A DNA stretch of 64,000 bases from Tsukamurella sputi (GTDB taxonomy: Bacteria; Actinomycetota; Actinomycetes; Mycobacteriales; Mycobacteriaceae): contig NZ_VIGV01000001.1 in NCBI RefSeq assembly GCF_007858445.1, positions 930,001 through 994,000 on the forward strand, read 5' to 3'. This document shows, one piece after another, positions 33,792 through 42,313 of the stretch (position 1 is the stretch's first letter; every line of letters begins with the position of its first letter). The position numbers and the translations under genes were made by a program. The notes below the pieces were generated by a model. The model was not told where the DNA came from and made no database searches. It saw nothing but the letters and a program-made list of their open reading frames with translations.

Positions 33792-35099
33792 TCACTTGTC
33801 CAACTTGTCGAGCGTCACCTGTTTGGACACCGGACTCGTAGCACTCTGGCTATCGAGGTAGGTAACGGTCACGGTAGTCCCCGGCGGGTAGGCGCGCACG
33901 GCCCCGATCAATCCGTAACCGTCGGTGATCTGCAGATCGTCCACCTTGGTCACGAGCGCCCCCTTCGGGATCCCGGCGCGGCCGAAGCCGCCCGTCGCTG
34001 AGACGTCCACCACCAGGGCGCCCGGCCGGCTCACCGAGGCCCGCGGATCCACCGTGATACCCACGGCGGCGTGCGTGGCCTTGCCCGACTCCATCAGCTC
34101 CTTGGAGATCCGCTGCACCTGGTTCGACGGGATCGCGAAGCCCAGACCGATGCTGCCGCCCTGCTGGCCCGTGGTCCGGGAGCTGCCCAGCGTCGCGATC
34201 GACGAGTTGATGCCGACGAGGCGCCCTGTCATGTCCACCAGCGCGCCGCCCGAGTTGCCCGGGTTGATCGCCGCATCCGTCTGCACCGAGTTGATCACAG
34301 TCGCCTGGTCCGAATCCTTACCGCTGGTCGCCACGGGACGGTTCAGGGCCGAGACGATGCCGCTGGTGACCGTGCCGGCCAGCCCCAGCGGGGCGCCGAC
34401 GGCCACGACCTCCTGGCCGACGCTCAGCTTCCCGCTGTCCGCGAAGGCCAGTGGCTTCACATCGTGCTTGTCCGTCTGGATCACCGCGAGATCGGTGATC
34501 GGATCCGCGCCCACCACGACCGCGTTGCTCACGCTGCCGTCGGAGAAGGACACCGTCAGCTTGCCGTTACCGGCGATGACGTGGTTGTTCGTCACGATCT
34601 TGCCGTCCGCGGTGACCACCACGCCCGAGCCCGACGACTCCGAGTTCCCTGCCTGGTTGTCGATCGAGACCACCGCGGGCAGCACGCTCTGCGCCACGTC
34701 CTGCACCGACCCCTTGACCACTGCGGGCGCGTCGCCGCCGGACACCGTCACCGTCGACGACGCCGAATCGCTCGATCCCCACACGAGGTACGCGCCGGTC
34801 ACCGAGAGCAGCGAGGCTATCAGCGCGATCGCGACGCCCATCGCCACCAGGGCGCCCATTCGCGGCCCGCGCGCCGGGGGCGGAGTCGTGGTCACCGTCG
34901 GCAGGCCGCCCGGGACCGCGTAGCCCGACGGTGCGCCGCCGGGCGCCGCCGCGTACGGGTTCGAGTACTGCTGGGTGGGCCGGTACTGGCCCTGCCCCGG
35001 CTGCCCCTGGCCGGGCGTCTGCTGGCCCTGGCTCGGCACCTGCTGGCCCTGGCCCGGCGCCTGGCCCTGCTGATACGGATTCTGCGGACCCTCGGTCAT
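33792..35099 (-). CDS. pepD: HtrA-type serine protease PepD
   Basis: The 435-residue protein has a Gln/Pro/Gly-rich cytoplasmic start, one membrane helix (about 80-107), a trypsin-like domain with His in TNNHVIAG, Asp in ITDLAVIQ and Ser in NPGNSGGALVD, then a PDZ domain (ALVVDVSATGGFGRAGIPKGALVTKVDD). It acts in the periplasm as protease and chaperone on misfolded envelope proteins. GGAGGGG precedes ATG 35099. It follows mprAB, which controls it in mycobacteria, and precedes moaB2. Confidence 0.94.
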   Translation of the reverse strand: MTEGPQNPYQQGQAPGQGQQVPSQGQQTPGQGQPGQGQYRPTQQYSNPYAAAPGGAPSGYAVPGGLPTVTTTPPPARGPRMGALVAMGVAIALIASLLSVTGAYLVWGSSDSASSTVTVSGGDAPAVVKGSVQDVAQSVLPAVVSIDNQAGNSESSGSGVVVTADGKIVTNNHVIAGNGKLTVSFSDGSVSNAVVVGADPITDLAVIQTDKHDVKPLAFADSGKLSVGQEVVAVGAPLGLAGTVTSGIVSALNRPVATSGKDSDQATVINSVQTDAAINPGNSGGALVDMTGRLVGINSSIATLGSSRTTGQQGGSIGLGFAIPSNQVQRISKELMESGKATHAAVGITVDPRASVSRPGALVVDVSATGGFGRAGIPKGALVTKVDDLQITDGYGLIGAVRAYPPGTTVTVTYLDSQSATSPVSKQVTLDKLDK

Positions 35100-35171
35100 G
35101 GAGCCCCCTCCTTCGTCTACTTCCCCGCCCACACTGCACACGGCTGCTGTGAAGTGCCTGTGAGCAGATTG

Positions 35172-36674
35172 TCACTTCCCCCGTAGCAGACGGAGACGGG
35201 GTTCCCGTTGCACCACCTGCGGCGCCCGGCCGCCCGCCACCGGGCTGCCCGGGATCTCGAGGCGCACGAGCGCACCGCCACCGTCGGCCGTCCCGACGGC
35301 GACGGAACCGCCGTGCCGCTCCACCACCTGCTTGACGATGGCCAGCCCCAGCCCCGAGCCCGGCATCGAGCGGCTCGCCATCGAACGGTAGAAGCGTTCG
35401 AAGACCAGTTCGCGGTCCTCCTCGGGAATGCCCGGACCGCTGTCCGCGACGGTGAGCGCGGCGCGCGAGACCCCGATCTCGGCGAGCTCGACCCGCACCA
35501 CGGAACCGTCGGGCGAGAACTTCGCGGCGTTGTCGAGCACGTTGACCACCGCGCGGCCGAGGCCGCCGTTGTCGCCGTAGACGAACCACGGGGCGCTCGT
35601 GACGTCGAAGCGCACCGTCGGGCGGCGGCGCTCGACGCGCTCGACCGCCTTCTGGAGGATCTCCTCGAGGTCGACCTCCTCGTTGACCGCCTCCGGCGCG
35701 TCCTCCCGAGCCAGGTCGACGAGGTCGCCGACCAGCGTGGTCAGCTCCTCGACCTGGGCGAGGACATCGTCGGAGAGCTCCTTCATGTCCTCCTCGGGGA
35801 TGGGCGGCGCGCCGGGCTGGTTCGCCGCGACCAGAAGCTCGACGTTGGTGCGCAGGCTGGTCAGCGGGGTCCGCAGCTCGTGGCCGGCGTCGGCGACGAG
35901 GCGCGCCTGCCTGTCGCGCGACTCGGCCAGCGCTTTGAGCATGGTGTTGAAGCTGGAGGTCAGGCGTGCCAGCTCGTCGCGCCCGGTCACGGGGATCGGG
36001 GCCAGATCGTCGGTGCGGGCCACGCGTTCCGCGGCCTCGGTGAGTCGCTGCACCGGTCTCAGGCCGCCCCTGGCGACGGCGGTGCCGGCGATCGCGGCGA
36101 GCACGATGCCGCAGGCGCCGACCACGACGAGCACGGTGCCCAGCTCGCTGAGCAGGTTCTTCGTGGGGGTGAGGTCCTCGGCGACGATGATCGTGACGCC
36201 GTTGTCGAGGCGGCGCGCCATGACGCGGGTGTCGCCCTCGGACCGCAGCGACTGGGCGAGCTTGCCCGAGATCACCTCGCGCTCGGGCTCGCCGATCGGG
36301 ACCTGCCCGGACGGACCCGAGTGGTACGGCGTCCCGTCGGGGTAGACGACCATCGTCCGGTTGACGGACATGTCCGGCCGGAACATCAGCATCATCATCA
36401 CGGTGGTGAACTGCGTGACCGGCGAGCTCATCGCGGGCGCGACCGAGTCCACCTGCTGGTGCAGCCGGTTGTCGACGTCCGCGTACATGGCCCGCTTGAC
36501 CACGAAGAACGCTGACGCCGCCATGAGCGCGACCGTGATGCCCACGACGGCCGCGGCCAGCAGCGTGACCCGCCAGCGGAAGCTGACGTTGCGGGTGATC
36601 GGATTCGGATCCCGCATCGGCCGGCGGTCGCGCGCCTCGGGACGCGCGTGCCGGGGAATGGGACCGGAGGTCAC
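35172..36674 (-). CDS. mprB: Sensor histidine kinase MprB
   Basis: The 500-residue protein has two membrane helices (about 35-60 and 180-200) around an extracytoplasmic domain, a HAMP region ([19 protein letters not shown]), phospho-acceptor His in [16 protein letters not shown], and the ATP-binding N, G1 and G2 boxes ([34 protein letters not shown]). It phosphorylates MprA under envelope stress. GTG 36674 overlaps the mprA stop as GTGA. The extracytoplasmic domain binds DnaK or PepD in mycobacteria. Confidence 0.94.
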   Translation of the reverse strand: MTSGPIPRHARPEARDRRPMRDPNPITRNVSFRWRVTLLAAAVVGITVALMAASAFFVVKRAMYADVDNRLHQQVDSVAPAMSSPVTQFTTVMMMLMFRPDMSVNRTMVVYPDGTPYHSGPSGQVPIGEPEREVISGKLAQSLRSEGDTRVMARRLDNGVTIIVAEDLTPTKNLLSELGTVLVVVGACGIVLAAIAGTAVARGGLRPVQRLTEAAERVARTDDLAPIPVTGRDELARLTSSFNTMLKALAESRDRQARLVADAGHELRTPLTSLRTNVELLVAANQPGAPPIPEEDMKELSDDVLAQVEELTTLVGDLVDLAREDAPEAVNEEVDLEEILQKAVERVERRRPTVRFDVTSAPWFVYGDNGGLGRAVVNVLDNAAKFSPDGSVVRVELAEIGVSRAALTVADSGPGIPEEDRELVFERFYRSMASRSMPGSGLGLAIVKQVVERHGGSVAVGTADGGGALVRLEIPGSPVAGGRAPQVVQREPRLRLLRGK

Positions 36675-37357
36675 GGGGGTGTCTCGCGCAGGACGTAACC
36701 CACGCCCCGCACGGTGTGGATCAGGCGGCTCTCACCGTCGGCCTCGGTCTTGCGGCGCAGGTAGCCGACGTACACCTCCAGCGCATTGCCCGAGGTCGGG
36801 AAGTCGTAACCCCACACCTCCTCGAGGATGCGGCTACGGGTGAGCACACGACGCGGATTGCCCATGAGCATCTCGAGCAGGCTGAACTCGGTGCGGGTGA
36901 GACTGATGTTCCGGTCTCCGCGGAGTACCTCGCGGGTGGCCGGGTCGAGGCTGAGATCCTCGAAGCGCAGCACCTCGTTGTCGCCGCCCGCCTCCGGTGC
37001 GGCACGACGCAGCAGCGCCCGCATCCGCGCCAGCAGTTCCTCCAGGGCGAAGGGCTTCGGCAGGTAGTCGTCGGCGCCCGCGTCGAGGCCGCTCACGCGG
37101 TCGCTCACGGCGTCGCGGGCCGTGAGGACGAGGATCGGCAGGTCGTCGCCCGCGCTGCGCAGGCGGCGGCACACCTCGAGGCCGTCGATGCGCGGCATGT
37201 TCAAGTCGAGGACCAGCGCGTCGGGGCGGTTGCTCGCGATGTGATCGAGCGCGTCCTGCCCGTCGACGGCGGTATCCACCTGGTACCCGTTGAAGGTCAG
37301 TGAGCGGCGCAGGGACTCCCGCACCGCACGATCGTCGTCGACCACCAGAATTCGCAT
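36671..37357 (-). CDS. mprA: Response regulator MprA
   Basis: The 228-residue protein starts [20 protein letters not shown], with acidic DDD, phospho-acceptor Asp in [13 protein letters not shown], Thr in ILVLTARDA, and Lys in [12 protein letters not shown]. An OmpR-type winged-helix domain follows ([34 protein letters not shown]). It regulates the envelope stress response, including sigE, pepD and its own operon. ATG 37357 is the start of the receiver fold. Confidence 0.95.
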   Translation of the reverse strand: MRILVVDDDRAVRESLRRSLTFNGYQVDTAVDGQDALDHIASNRPDALVLDLNMPRIDGLEVCRRLRSAGDDLPILVLTARDAVSDRVSGLDAGADDYLPKPFALEELLARMRALLRRAAPEAGGDNEVLRFEDLSLDPATREVLRGDRNISLTRTEFSLLEMLMGNPRRVLTRSRILEEVWGYDFPTSGNALEVYVGYLRRKTEADGESRLIHTVRGVGYVLRETPP

Positions 37358-37411
37358 AGTCCACAGTCTTACCGAAGTCGGGTAGGAATTCGCTGAAAGC
37401 CCCCTTCGCGC

Positions 37412-37500
37412 GCGCTCCCCGCCGGGAGCGAACGTCCCCGTCGCCCGCGAGCGTCCCCGCAGTCGTACCAGTGGGGATGCTCGCTCCCAGCTGGGAGCAC
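37412..37500. repeat. 89-nt GC-rich palindromic repeat, copy 1
   Basis: GCGCTCCCCGCCGGGAGC at the left and GCTCCCAGCTGGGAGC at the right are near-perfect or perfect palindromes, with CGTCCCCG and GTGGGGATGC between. It aligns without gaps to copy 2 at 38562-38650, about three quarters identical by hand count. The two copies flank the AbiEi/DUF559-like gene. It lies in the mprA upstream region. Confidence 0.75.
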
Positions 37501-37534
37501 ACACCCACGCGGGCGGTTCGACGGTGACCGTCCG

Positions 37535-38461
37535 TCACCCTGCGAAAGCAGGCACGTACGACAGCTGCCCTGATCTGACCAGCGCGTTCGTGAGGATTCT
37601 GAAAAATCGCGGCCGGTCCTGCAGGTCCTCCCAACTCCAGTGGCACACCGTGTAGCCGATCGTGGCGAAGTCACCGTCACGCCGCTTCTCGTATCGCCGC
37701 CGGGCGGCGTCGGAGTCGTACTTGTCGTCACCGTCGAACTCGCCGACGAGAGTTCCCCACAAGAAGTCCACGTAGTAGGTCCGCCCGTTGATGCGGAAGG
37801 CTCGTTGCTGCTGCGGTTCCGGGAGTCGCCACTGCCGCATCCGTAGCAGCGAGAGAGTCTCCCCGGGACTCTCGCACAGCTCAGACGATTCGACGATCGC
37901 CCGGCGCGCGATCGCGGATCTCGCCGCACCGGAAAGGAAGTCGAGTGCCGCGTGAAGCTCCGCGACGGGGATCGGGACCGGAGTCGACGCGGTGGGATAG
38001 CGGTAGCGGCGCCGAGCGCCGTTGACGACGACCGCCGCCTGCTCGAACGTGCCGGACAACGCGATGTCGATCACCGTTCGCGTCCGCGATGTGACGATGA
38101 GTCCGTCGATCACCACGCTGTCCTCGGGACGCAAGAGTCGCGGGTGCACGTGCCTGTTCGCGCTGACCAGGCCTCCTCCGTGCTTCGCGCTGACGGTAGT
38201 GTGCACGCGGGCGCAGTCGGGATCGAGCATCGCCAGTCGATGGATCGCGCCGGCGCTCTGATGGCTGGTGACACCGTGGCCCCCGACGAGCCCCGCGGCG
38301 AGCACCGTCAGCCGGTACTCATCCCAGGGCTTGCCCCGCGGCTGATCGGTGTAAACCCCCGGCCACAACCGCCGGAGCTCCTTCCCCCCGATCGCCTTGC
38401 GGATCGAGACATCGGTCCACCCCTCGGCGAGCAGCACCGCTCGCGTCACCATTCCCCTCAT
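37535..38461 (-). CDS. AbiEi-antitoxin-like/DUF559-type protein of unknown function
   Basis: The 308-residue protein starts with an AbiEi-like winged-helix region (TRAVLLAEGWTDVSIRKAIGGKELRRLWPGVYTDQ) and ends in a DUF559/Vsr-like endonuclease fold (YYVDFLWGTLVGEFDGDDKYD...YEKRRDGDFATIGYTVCHWSWEDL). Such proteins are common and scattered in Mycobacteriales without a known partner or activity. No toxin gene is adjacent. ATG 38461, ATG 38452 and GTG 38449 are possible starts. It is flanked by 89-nt repeats and interrupts the mprA-rpmF neighbourhood, so it may be an insertion. Confidence 0.7.
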   Translation of the reverse strand: MRGMVTRAVLLAEGWTDVSIRKAIGGKELRRLWPGVYTDQPRGKPWDEYRLTVLAAGLVGGHGVTSHQSAGAIHRLAMLDPDCARVHTTVSAKHGGGLVSANRHVHPRLLRPEDSVVIDGLIVTSRTRTVIDIALSGTFEQAAVVVNGARRRYRYPTASTPVPIPVAELHAALDFLSGAARSAIARRAIVESSELCESPGETLSLLRMRQWRLPEPQQQRAFRINGRTYYVDFLWGTLVGEFDGDDKYDSDAARRRYEKRRDGDFATIGYTVCHWSWEDLQDRPRFFRILTNALVRSGQLSYVPAFAG

Positions 38462-38561
38462 ACGGTCAGCCTGCCGCAATGCAAGCCCCGCGAATTGCCG
38501 CTGACAGGGAGTTATCCACAGGAACGCGATTGTCCACAGGCGCACAGCGAAGTCGGCCGCT

Positions 38562-38650
38562 GCGCTCCCCACCGGGGCCGTACGTCCCCATCGCCACTGA
38601 GCCTCCCCCTTGGTGCAACCGCGGGGACGCTCGCTCCCCGCTGGGAGCGA
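38562..38650. repeat. 89-nt GC-rich palindromic repeat, copy 2
   Basis: GCGCTCCCCACCGGGG at the left and GCTCGCTCCCCGCTGGGAGC at the right enclose ACGTCCCC and CGGGGACGC blocks. It is in the same orientation as copy 1 (37412-37500). Location is between the AbiEi/DUF559-like gene start and the end of the TRIC gene. Confidence 0.75.
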
Positions 38651-38675
38651 GCACTCGGGGCGTCCGACGCCCCGC

Positions 38676-39332
38676 TCAGCGGCGACGCAGCGCGCGTTTG
38701 CAGGCGCCGAGGAATCTGCCCGCGACGTCTTCGGGGGCCACGGGCACCCGCCAGTCCTGCCACAGCGCGACCAGCCGGAAGCCGGAGGCCAGCACTGCAC
38801 CCACGAGCAGCGCGCGGGCGTCCGTCGCGCCCCAGGTCGCGGCGAGCACCGTCGCGCCGGCGCCGGTCAGCGCGGGAATGGCGTAGAGATCGCGCTCCTG
38901 GATGAGCAGCGGCACCTCGTTGACCAGGATGTCGCGGAGCACGCCGCCGCCGAGCGCGGTGGTGATGCCGATGAGGGCGGCGGCGAAGGGCGAGGCGTCG
39001 TGGTGCAGCGCCGTGAGCGCGCCGGTCGCGGAGAAGACGCCCATGCCGATCGCGTCGAGCACCAGAACGGAGTTGCGGAGCCGGCCGAACTGCGGATGGA
39101 AGACGAAGACGAACGCCGCGGCGATCGAGGCGGTGGTGATGTTCTCCCAGCCCTGGAAGGAGGCGGGCGGGTGGATGCCGAGCAGCACGTCGCGCGCGAC
39201 GCCGCCGCCCACGCCCGTGAGCGCGGCCAGCGTCCAGACGCCGAACAGGTCGAGCCGCTTGCGGACGCCGATCAGCGCGCCGGATGCGGCGAAGACCGCG
39301 ATGCCCGCGTAGTTCAGCACCGCCAGCAGCAC
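38676..39332 (-). CDS. TRIC-type (UPF0126) cation channel family protein
   Basis: The 218-residue protein has about seven membrane helices in two homologous halves. Each half carries the glycine-rich motif: GVGGGVARDVLLG and ALGGGVLRDILVNE, which form the pore in TRIC channels. Prokaryotic TRIC proteins form trimeric cation channels; the physiological role is unclear. GTG 39332 is preceded by AAGGGG at 6 nt. The gene follows rpmF, separated by a hairpin. Confidence 0.88.
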   Translation of the reverse strand: MLLAVLNYAGIAVFAASGALIGVRKRLDLFGVWTLAALTGVGGGVARDVLLGIHPPASFQGWENITTASIAAAFVFVFHPQFGRLRNSVLVLDAIGMGVFSATGALTALHHDASPFAAALIGITTALGGGVLRDILVNEVPLLIQERDLYAIPALTGAGATVLAATWGATDARALLVGAVLASGFRLVALWQDWRVPVAPEDVAGRFLGACKRALRRR

Positions 39333-39352
39333 GTGGGCCCCTTCGGATACAG

Positions 39353-39390
39353 CTCAAGAGCGGGCCGGCACCAGCCGACCCGCTCTTGAG
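39353..39390 (-). terminator. Hairpin terminator after rpmF
   Basis: CTCAAGAGCGGG and CCCGCTCTTGAG form a perfect 12-bp stem around 14 nt. It lies 12 nt after the rpmF stop on the minus strand and before the TRIC gene. Confidence 0.8.
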
Positions 39391-39402
39391 GGAAAGATCT
39401 AC

Positions 39403-39576
39403 TTAGCGGCGGTCGAGATCGACCAGACCCAGCTTCGCGGCGCGCACGAGGCGACGCGGAACCAGGTGGGTGCGGCCGCCGACCTGCACGGCCTGCAGCT
39501 CGGGGTTGTTCGCCTTCCACTGCGAGCGACGAGCATGCGTGTTCGCCCGCGACATACGGCGCTTCGGTACAGCCAT
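39403..39576 (-). CDS. rpmF: Ribosomal protein bL32
   Basis: The 57-residue protein ([20 protein letters not shown]...) is a 50S subunit component. It has no Cys, so it lacks the zinc knuckle of many bL32 proteins; M. tuberculosis bL32 is likewise Cys-free, so this alone does not mark a zinc-starvation paralogue. It lies 77 nt after rpmE2 on the same strand and in the mprA neighbourhood, as in mycobacteria. ATG 39576. Confidence 0.95.
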   Translation of the reverse strand: MAVPKRRMSRANTHARRSQWKANNPELQAVQVGGRTHLVPRRLVRAAKLGLVDLDRR

Positions 39577-39653
39577 GATTCTTCCTATCGGTCTTGACGT
39601 AAAAAGCTTCCGACGCGAGCCCAGAAGGCTTCCAACGTCACAAGCACTGAAGT

Positions 39654-39917
39654 CTACCGTCCCGAGGCCCGCCCGCCAAAACGCGCGTACTTCTCCTGGA
39701 ACTTCTGCACCCGCCCGGCCGTGTCGACGACGCGCTGCTTGCCCGTCCACAAGGGGTGGGAATCACTCGTGACGTCCACGACGATCAGCGGATACGTCAC
39801 CCCGTCCACCTCGACGGTCCGTGCCGACGTGGCGGTGCTCCGGGTGACGAAGACCTTCCCCGTGGACGAATCCTGGAAGGCGACCGGGCGGTACTCGGGA
39901 TGGATTCCCTGCTTCAT
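39654..39917 (-). CDS. rpmE2: Ribosomal protein bL31 type B (zinc-independent)
   Basis: The 87-residue protein starts [20 protein letters not shown] and has the type B features: no Cys and the extended middle [25 protein letters not shown]. Type B bL31 replaces the Cys-containing form when zinc is short. Its ATG at 39917 overlaps the mrf stop as ATGA, so it is coupled to mrf and shares the Zur-type operator upstream of that gene. Confidence 0.95.
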   Translation of the reverse strand: MKQGIHPEYRPVAFQDSSTGKVFVTRSTATSARTVEVDGVTYPLIVVDVTSDSHPLWTGKQRVVDTAGRVQKFQEKYARFGGRASGR

Positions 39918-41143
39918 GACATCTCCTCATCGATCTCGGTATCGGCCGCGTTCGCGGATGCGGGCGCGGCCAGGTCCTCACACGGGTCGGCGTGCATCGC
40001 GCCGAACGGGTCGTGCCAGCGCGCCCACTCCCCCGGCCCGGCGGCCAGCTCGTCGGGGGTCAGCTCGGCCCACCGCAGGGTCTCCGCGATGCGCGTCGGG
40101 TCGGCCCCGGCGGTGAGCACCACGAGGTCCGTCCGACGGTCCCCGTACGCCTCGTCCCAGACCGCGGACGCCATGGCCCACCGCTCGGGCGATCCGTCGC
40201 CGCCGGCGGCGAGCCACCGTCCGGCCGCGCCGACGCGCAGCCCCGCGCCCGCGCACTCGAGCCAGAAGGCCTCGTCGGAGCGCGTGGCGAGCCACATCCG
40301 GCCCCGGGCGTGGACGACGCCGTCGAGCAGCACGTCGATCGCCTCGTGGAACCGGCCTGGGTGCAGCGGGCGGCGCGCGCTGAACTCGATCAGGCGGACG
40401 TCACCGTCGGGGTCCAGCGGCGGACAGCCGGGCAGGAGCGGCCCGAAGGGCTCGATCGGCGGGCGCGGCGCCCCCAGACGGGGCACGAGGCGGTCCAGGG
40501 GGACGCGCTCGCGGACGGTCGGCGCGCCGGGCGCGAGCCGCCGCAGGACGGCGCGCAGGCGCGCGGGATCGGGGCTGTCACCGGAGACGACCAGCGCGTC
40601 GGCACTCTGCGCATGCCCGACGGCGAGCTGCGCGACGGTGCGCTCGTCGTCGTCCGGCACGGAGAAGCGCTCACCGAGCTCCTCCTCACCGAGGGTGTCG
40701 TCGAGCCAGGTCGCGCCGTCGACGAAGCCGATCGTCCCGGTCACCTCGACGTCGCGCGCGGCCGGGCCGGGCACCGCGCCGACCATCTCGACGATCACGT
40801 GCTCGATGGCGTGCCGCACCGCGTCCGCCTCGAGGATCGGGTCCAGCCGCACGACGATGCGTCGCACGCTCGCCCGCCGGTGCAGTGTGCGCAGCAGCGG
40901 CAGCAGGTCCTCGCGCAGAGTGCAGGAGACGCAGCCGTGGGCCAGCTCGAGGAGGGCGACGCGCTCCTCGGCGGTGCCGTCGGGCCGGACGGTGGCCTCC
41001 GACCGCACGACCAGCCCCTCCCTGAGGCCGGACAGATCGTGATGCACGACGACGGTGCCGGGTTCGGCCAGCTCCAGCGCGCGCTCCTGCCCACCGAAGC
41101 CGGTCAGCAGCAGGACCGGGGTTCTATTGGAAATGATTCCCAT
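39914..41143 (-). CDS. mrf: Mrf-like CobW-family protein (ribosome hibernation factor recruitment, Rv0106 homologue)
   Basis: The 409-residue protein resembles M. tuberculosis Rv0106 and the mycobacterial Mrf, which brings hibernation factor MPY to zinc-depleted ribosomes. Key segments are [19 protein letters not shown] with the CxxC of CobW proteins, [43 protein letters not shown] and [32 protein letters not shown]. The usual P-loop is lost ([15 protein letters not shown] lacks GKT). ATG 41143 is the probable transcription start: TAACGT ends 7 nt before it and TTGCGA is 16 nt further upstream. The Zur-type operator covers the start codon. Confidence 0.85.
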   Translation of the reverse strand: MGIISNRTPVLLLTGFGGQERALELAEPGTVVVHHDLSGLREGLVVRSEATVRPDGTAEERVALLELAHGCVSCTLREDLLPLLRTLHRRASVRRIVVRLDPILEADAVRHAIEHVIVEMVGAVPGPAARDVEVTGTIGFVDGATWLDDTLGEEELGERFSVPDDDERTVAQLAVGHAQSADALVVSGDSPDPARLRAVLRRLAPGAPTVRERVPLDRLVPRLGAPRPPIEPFGPLLPGCPPLDPDGDVRLIEFSARRPLHPGRFHEAIDVLLDGVVHARGRMWLATRSDEAFWLECAGAGLRVGAAGRWLAAGGDGSPERWAMASAVWDEAYGDRRTDLVVLTAGADPTRIAETLRWAELTPDELAAGPGEWARWHDPFGAMHADPCEDLAAPASANAADTEIDEEMS

Positions 41144-41178
41144 TTCTAGTACGTTACCTTATCGACAATCATTCGCAA
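41127..41178. promoter_or_regulatory. Zur-type operator and divergent promoters of the zinc-starvation ribosomal genes
   Basis: GAAATG-ATTCC-CATTTC (41130-41146) is a perfect 6-bp dyad resembling actinobacterial Zur boxes (GAAAATGATTTTC-like). It overlaps TTGGAA (-35, 41127-41132) of a plus-strand promoter whose -10 is TACGTT (41150-41155), spacer 17. It also overlaps the mrf start codon. The minus-strand promoter reads TTGCGA (41173-41178) and TAACGT (41151-41156), spacer 16. A second AATGATT core lies on the minus strand at about 41167-41173, a possible second site. Zinc-loaded Zur could therefore repress both directions from one site. Confidence 0.7.
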
Positions 41179-41189
41179 GAAGGAGAACC

Positions 41190-41426
41190 ATGTCCGCACA
41201 CTGCCAGGTCACGGGTCGAGCGCCCGGCTTCGGCAAGCGGGTCTCGCACTCTCACGTGCGCACGAACCGCCGCTGGGACCCGAACATCCAGCGCCGCCGC
41301 TACTACGTGCCCTCACTCGGACGCACCGTGACGCTCCGGGTGTCCACCAAGGGCATCAAGACCATCGACCGTCGCGGCATCGACGCCGTGGTCGCCGACA
41401 TCCTGTCCCGAGGGGAGAAGCTGTAA
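41190..41426 (+). CDS. rpmB: Ribosomal protein bL28, zinc-independent paralogue
   Basis: The 78-residue protein ([34 protein letters not shown]) has only one Cys where the zinc form has CxxC (as in VCDVCGK), so it does not bind zinc. It belongs to the set that replaces zinc ribosomal proteins when zinc is short. AAGGAG lies 4 nt before ATG 41190. It is first in the operon rpmB-rpmG-rpsN-rpsR and is divergent from mrf. Confidence 0.94.
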   Translation: MSAHCQVTGRAPGFGKRVSHSHVRTNRRWDPNIQRRRYYVPSLGRTVTLRVSTKGIKTIDRRGIDAVVADILSRGEKL

Positions 41427-41591
41427 ATGGCCCGCAACGAGATCCGGCCGATCATCAAACTCAAGTCCACCGCCGGCACCGGCTACACGTACGTGACCAG
41501 GAAGAACCGTCGCAACGACCCCGACCGCATGGTGCTGCGCAAGTACGACCCCGTGGTCCGCCAGCACGTCGACTTCCGGGAGGAGCGCTGA
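41427..41591 (+). CDS. rpmG: Ribosomal protein bL33, zinc-independent paralogue
   Basis: The 54-residue protein ([20 protein letters not shown]...) has no Cys, unlike zinc-binding bL33 with its CxxC pairs. ATG 41427 starts directly after the rpmB stop, and its stop overlaps the rpsN ATG (TGATG). Expression with rpmB under the Zur-type promoter is expected. Confidence 0.94.
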   Translation: MARNEIRPIIKLKSTAGTGYTYVTRKNRRNDPDRMVLRKYDPVVRQHVDFREER

Positions 41592-41896
41592 TGGCCACGA
41601 AGGCGAAGATCGCTGCCAACGAACGACGCAAGGTGCTCGTGGCCCGCCACGCGGCGCGGCGGGCCGAGCTCAAGCGGCTCATCGCGCACCCGTCGACCTC
41701 GCCCGACGAGCGCTCCGCGGCCGTCAGCGCGCTGGCGAAGCTGCCCCGCGACGGCTCGGCCACCCGGGTGCGCAACCGCGACTCCGCCGACGGTCGCCCC
41801 CGCGGACACCTGCGCAAGTTCGGGCTCTCCCGGGTGAAGGTGCGGCAACTGGCGCACGACGGTCAGCTGCCCGGCGTCCGGAAGTCGAGCTGGTGA
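41591..41896 (+). CDS. rpsN: Ribosomal protein uS14, zinc-independent long form
   Basis: The 101-residue protein ([24 protein letters not shown]...) is the long, Cys-free S14 type, with [28 protein letters not shown] at the end where the zinc form has CxxC-CxxC. It starts inside the rpmG stop codon, and its stop overlaps rpsR. Mycobacterial rpsN2 has the same place in the operon. Confidence 0.94.
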   Translation: MATKAKIAANERRKVLVARHAARRAELKRLIAHPSTSPDERSAAVSALAKLPRDGSATRVRNRDSADGRPRGHLRKFGLSRVKVRQLAHDGQLPGVRKSSW

Positions 41897-42126
41897 TGGC
41901 CCGTCGACCCGCTCGCATCCCCGCCCCGCGCCGCGGTCTCGTCCGGGTGCCCGACGGTGCGCTCGACTACAAGAACGTCACCTACCTGCGCACCTTCCTC
42001 AACGAACGCGGGAAGCTGCGCTCGCGCGCGGTGACCCGGCTCTCGCCGCAGGACCAGAAGAAGCTGGCGCTGGCGGTGAAGAACGCGCGCGAGATGGCGC
42101 TGCTCCCCTACTCCTCGAAGAAATAG
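41896..42126 (+). CDS. rpsR: Ribosomal protein bS18, zinc-independent paralogue
   Basis: The 76-residue protein ([45 protein letters not shown]...) is the Cys-free bS18 form. ATG 41896 overlaps the rpsN stop (TGATG); a GTG at 41893 is an alternative. It is last in the operon and is followed by a hairpin terminator. Confidence 0.94.
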   Translation: MARRPARIPAPRRGLVRVPDGALDYKNVTYLRTFLNERGKLRSRAVTRLSPQDQKKLALAVKNAREMALLPYSSKK

Positions 42127-42142
42127 ACCTCACGAAGTCGGC

Positions 42143-42189
42143 TTCTGCGGCAGTACCGCCGCTCCTGCGCGGCCGGTACTGCCGCAGAA
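42143..42189 (+). terminator. Hairpin terminator after rpsR
   Basis: TTCTGCGGCAGTACCG pairs perfectly with CGGTACTGCCGCAGAA; the loop CCGCTCCTGCGCGGC can form a further CCGC/GCGG stem. It lies 17 nt after the rpsR stop and ends the ribosomal operon. The rest of the gap to 42313 shows nothing recognisable. Confidence 0.8.
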
Positions 42190-42313
42190 CGCCACATCGT
42201 GAGCATCCGCGTGCGTCGGTCCGCATCGGCCCACGCGGCGGCCACCTCCCCCACGCGGCGCAACCCACTGCAGCCGTCGGCGGCGATACTTCGGTCGCGT
42301 AACCTTTCTGCCC

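Noticed and set aside
37411-38655. CRISPR array or insertion sequence around the two 89-nt repeats
   Set aside because: There are only two copies 1.1 kb apart with a gene between them, no regular spacers, no transposase and no target-site duplication visible.
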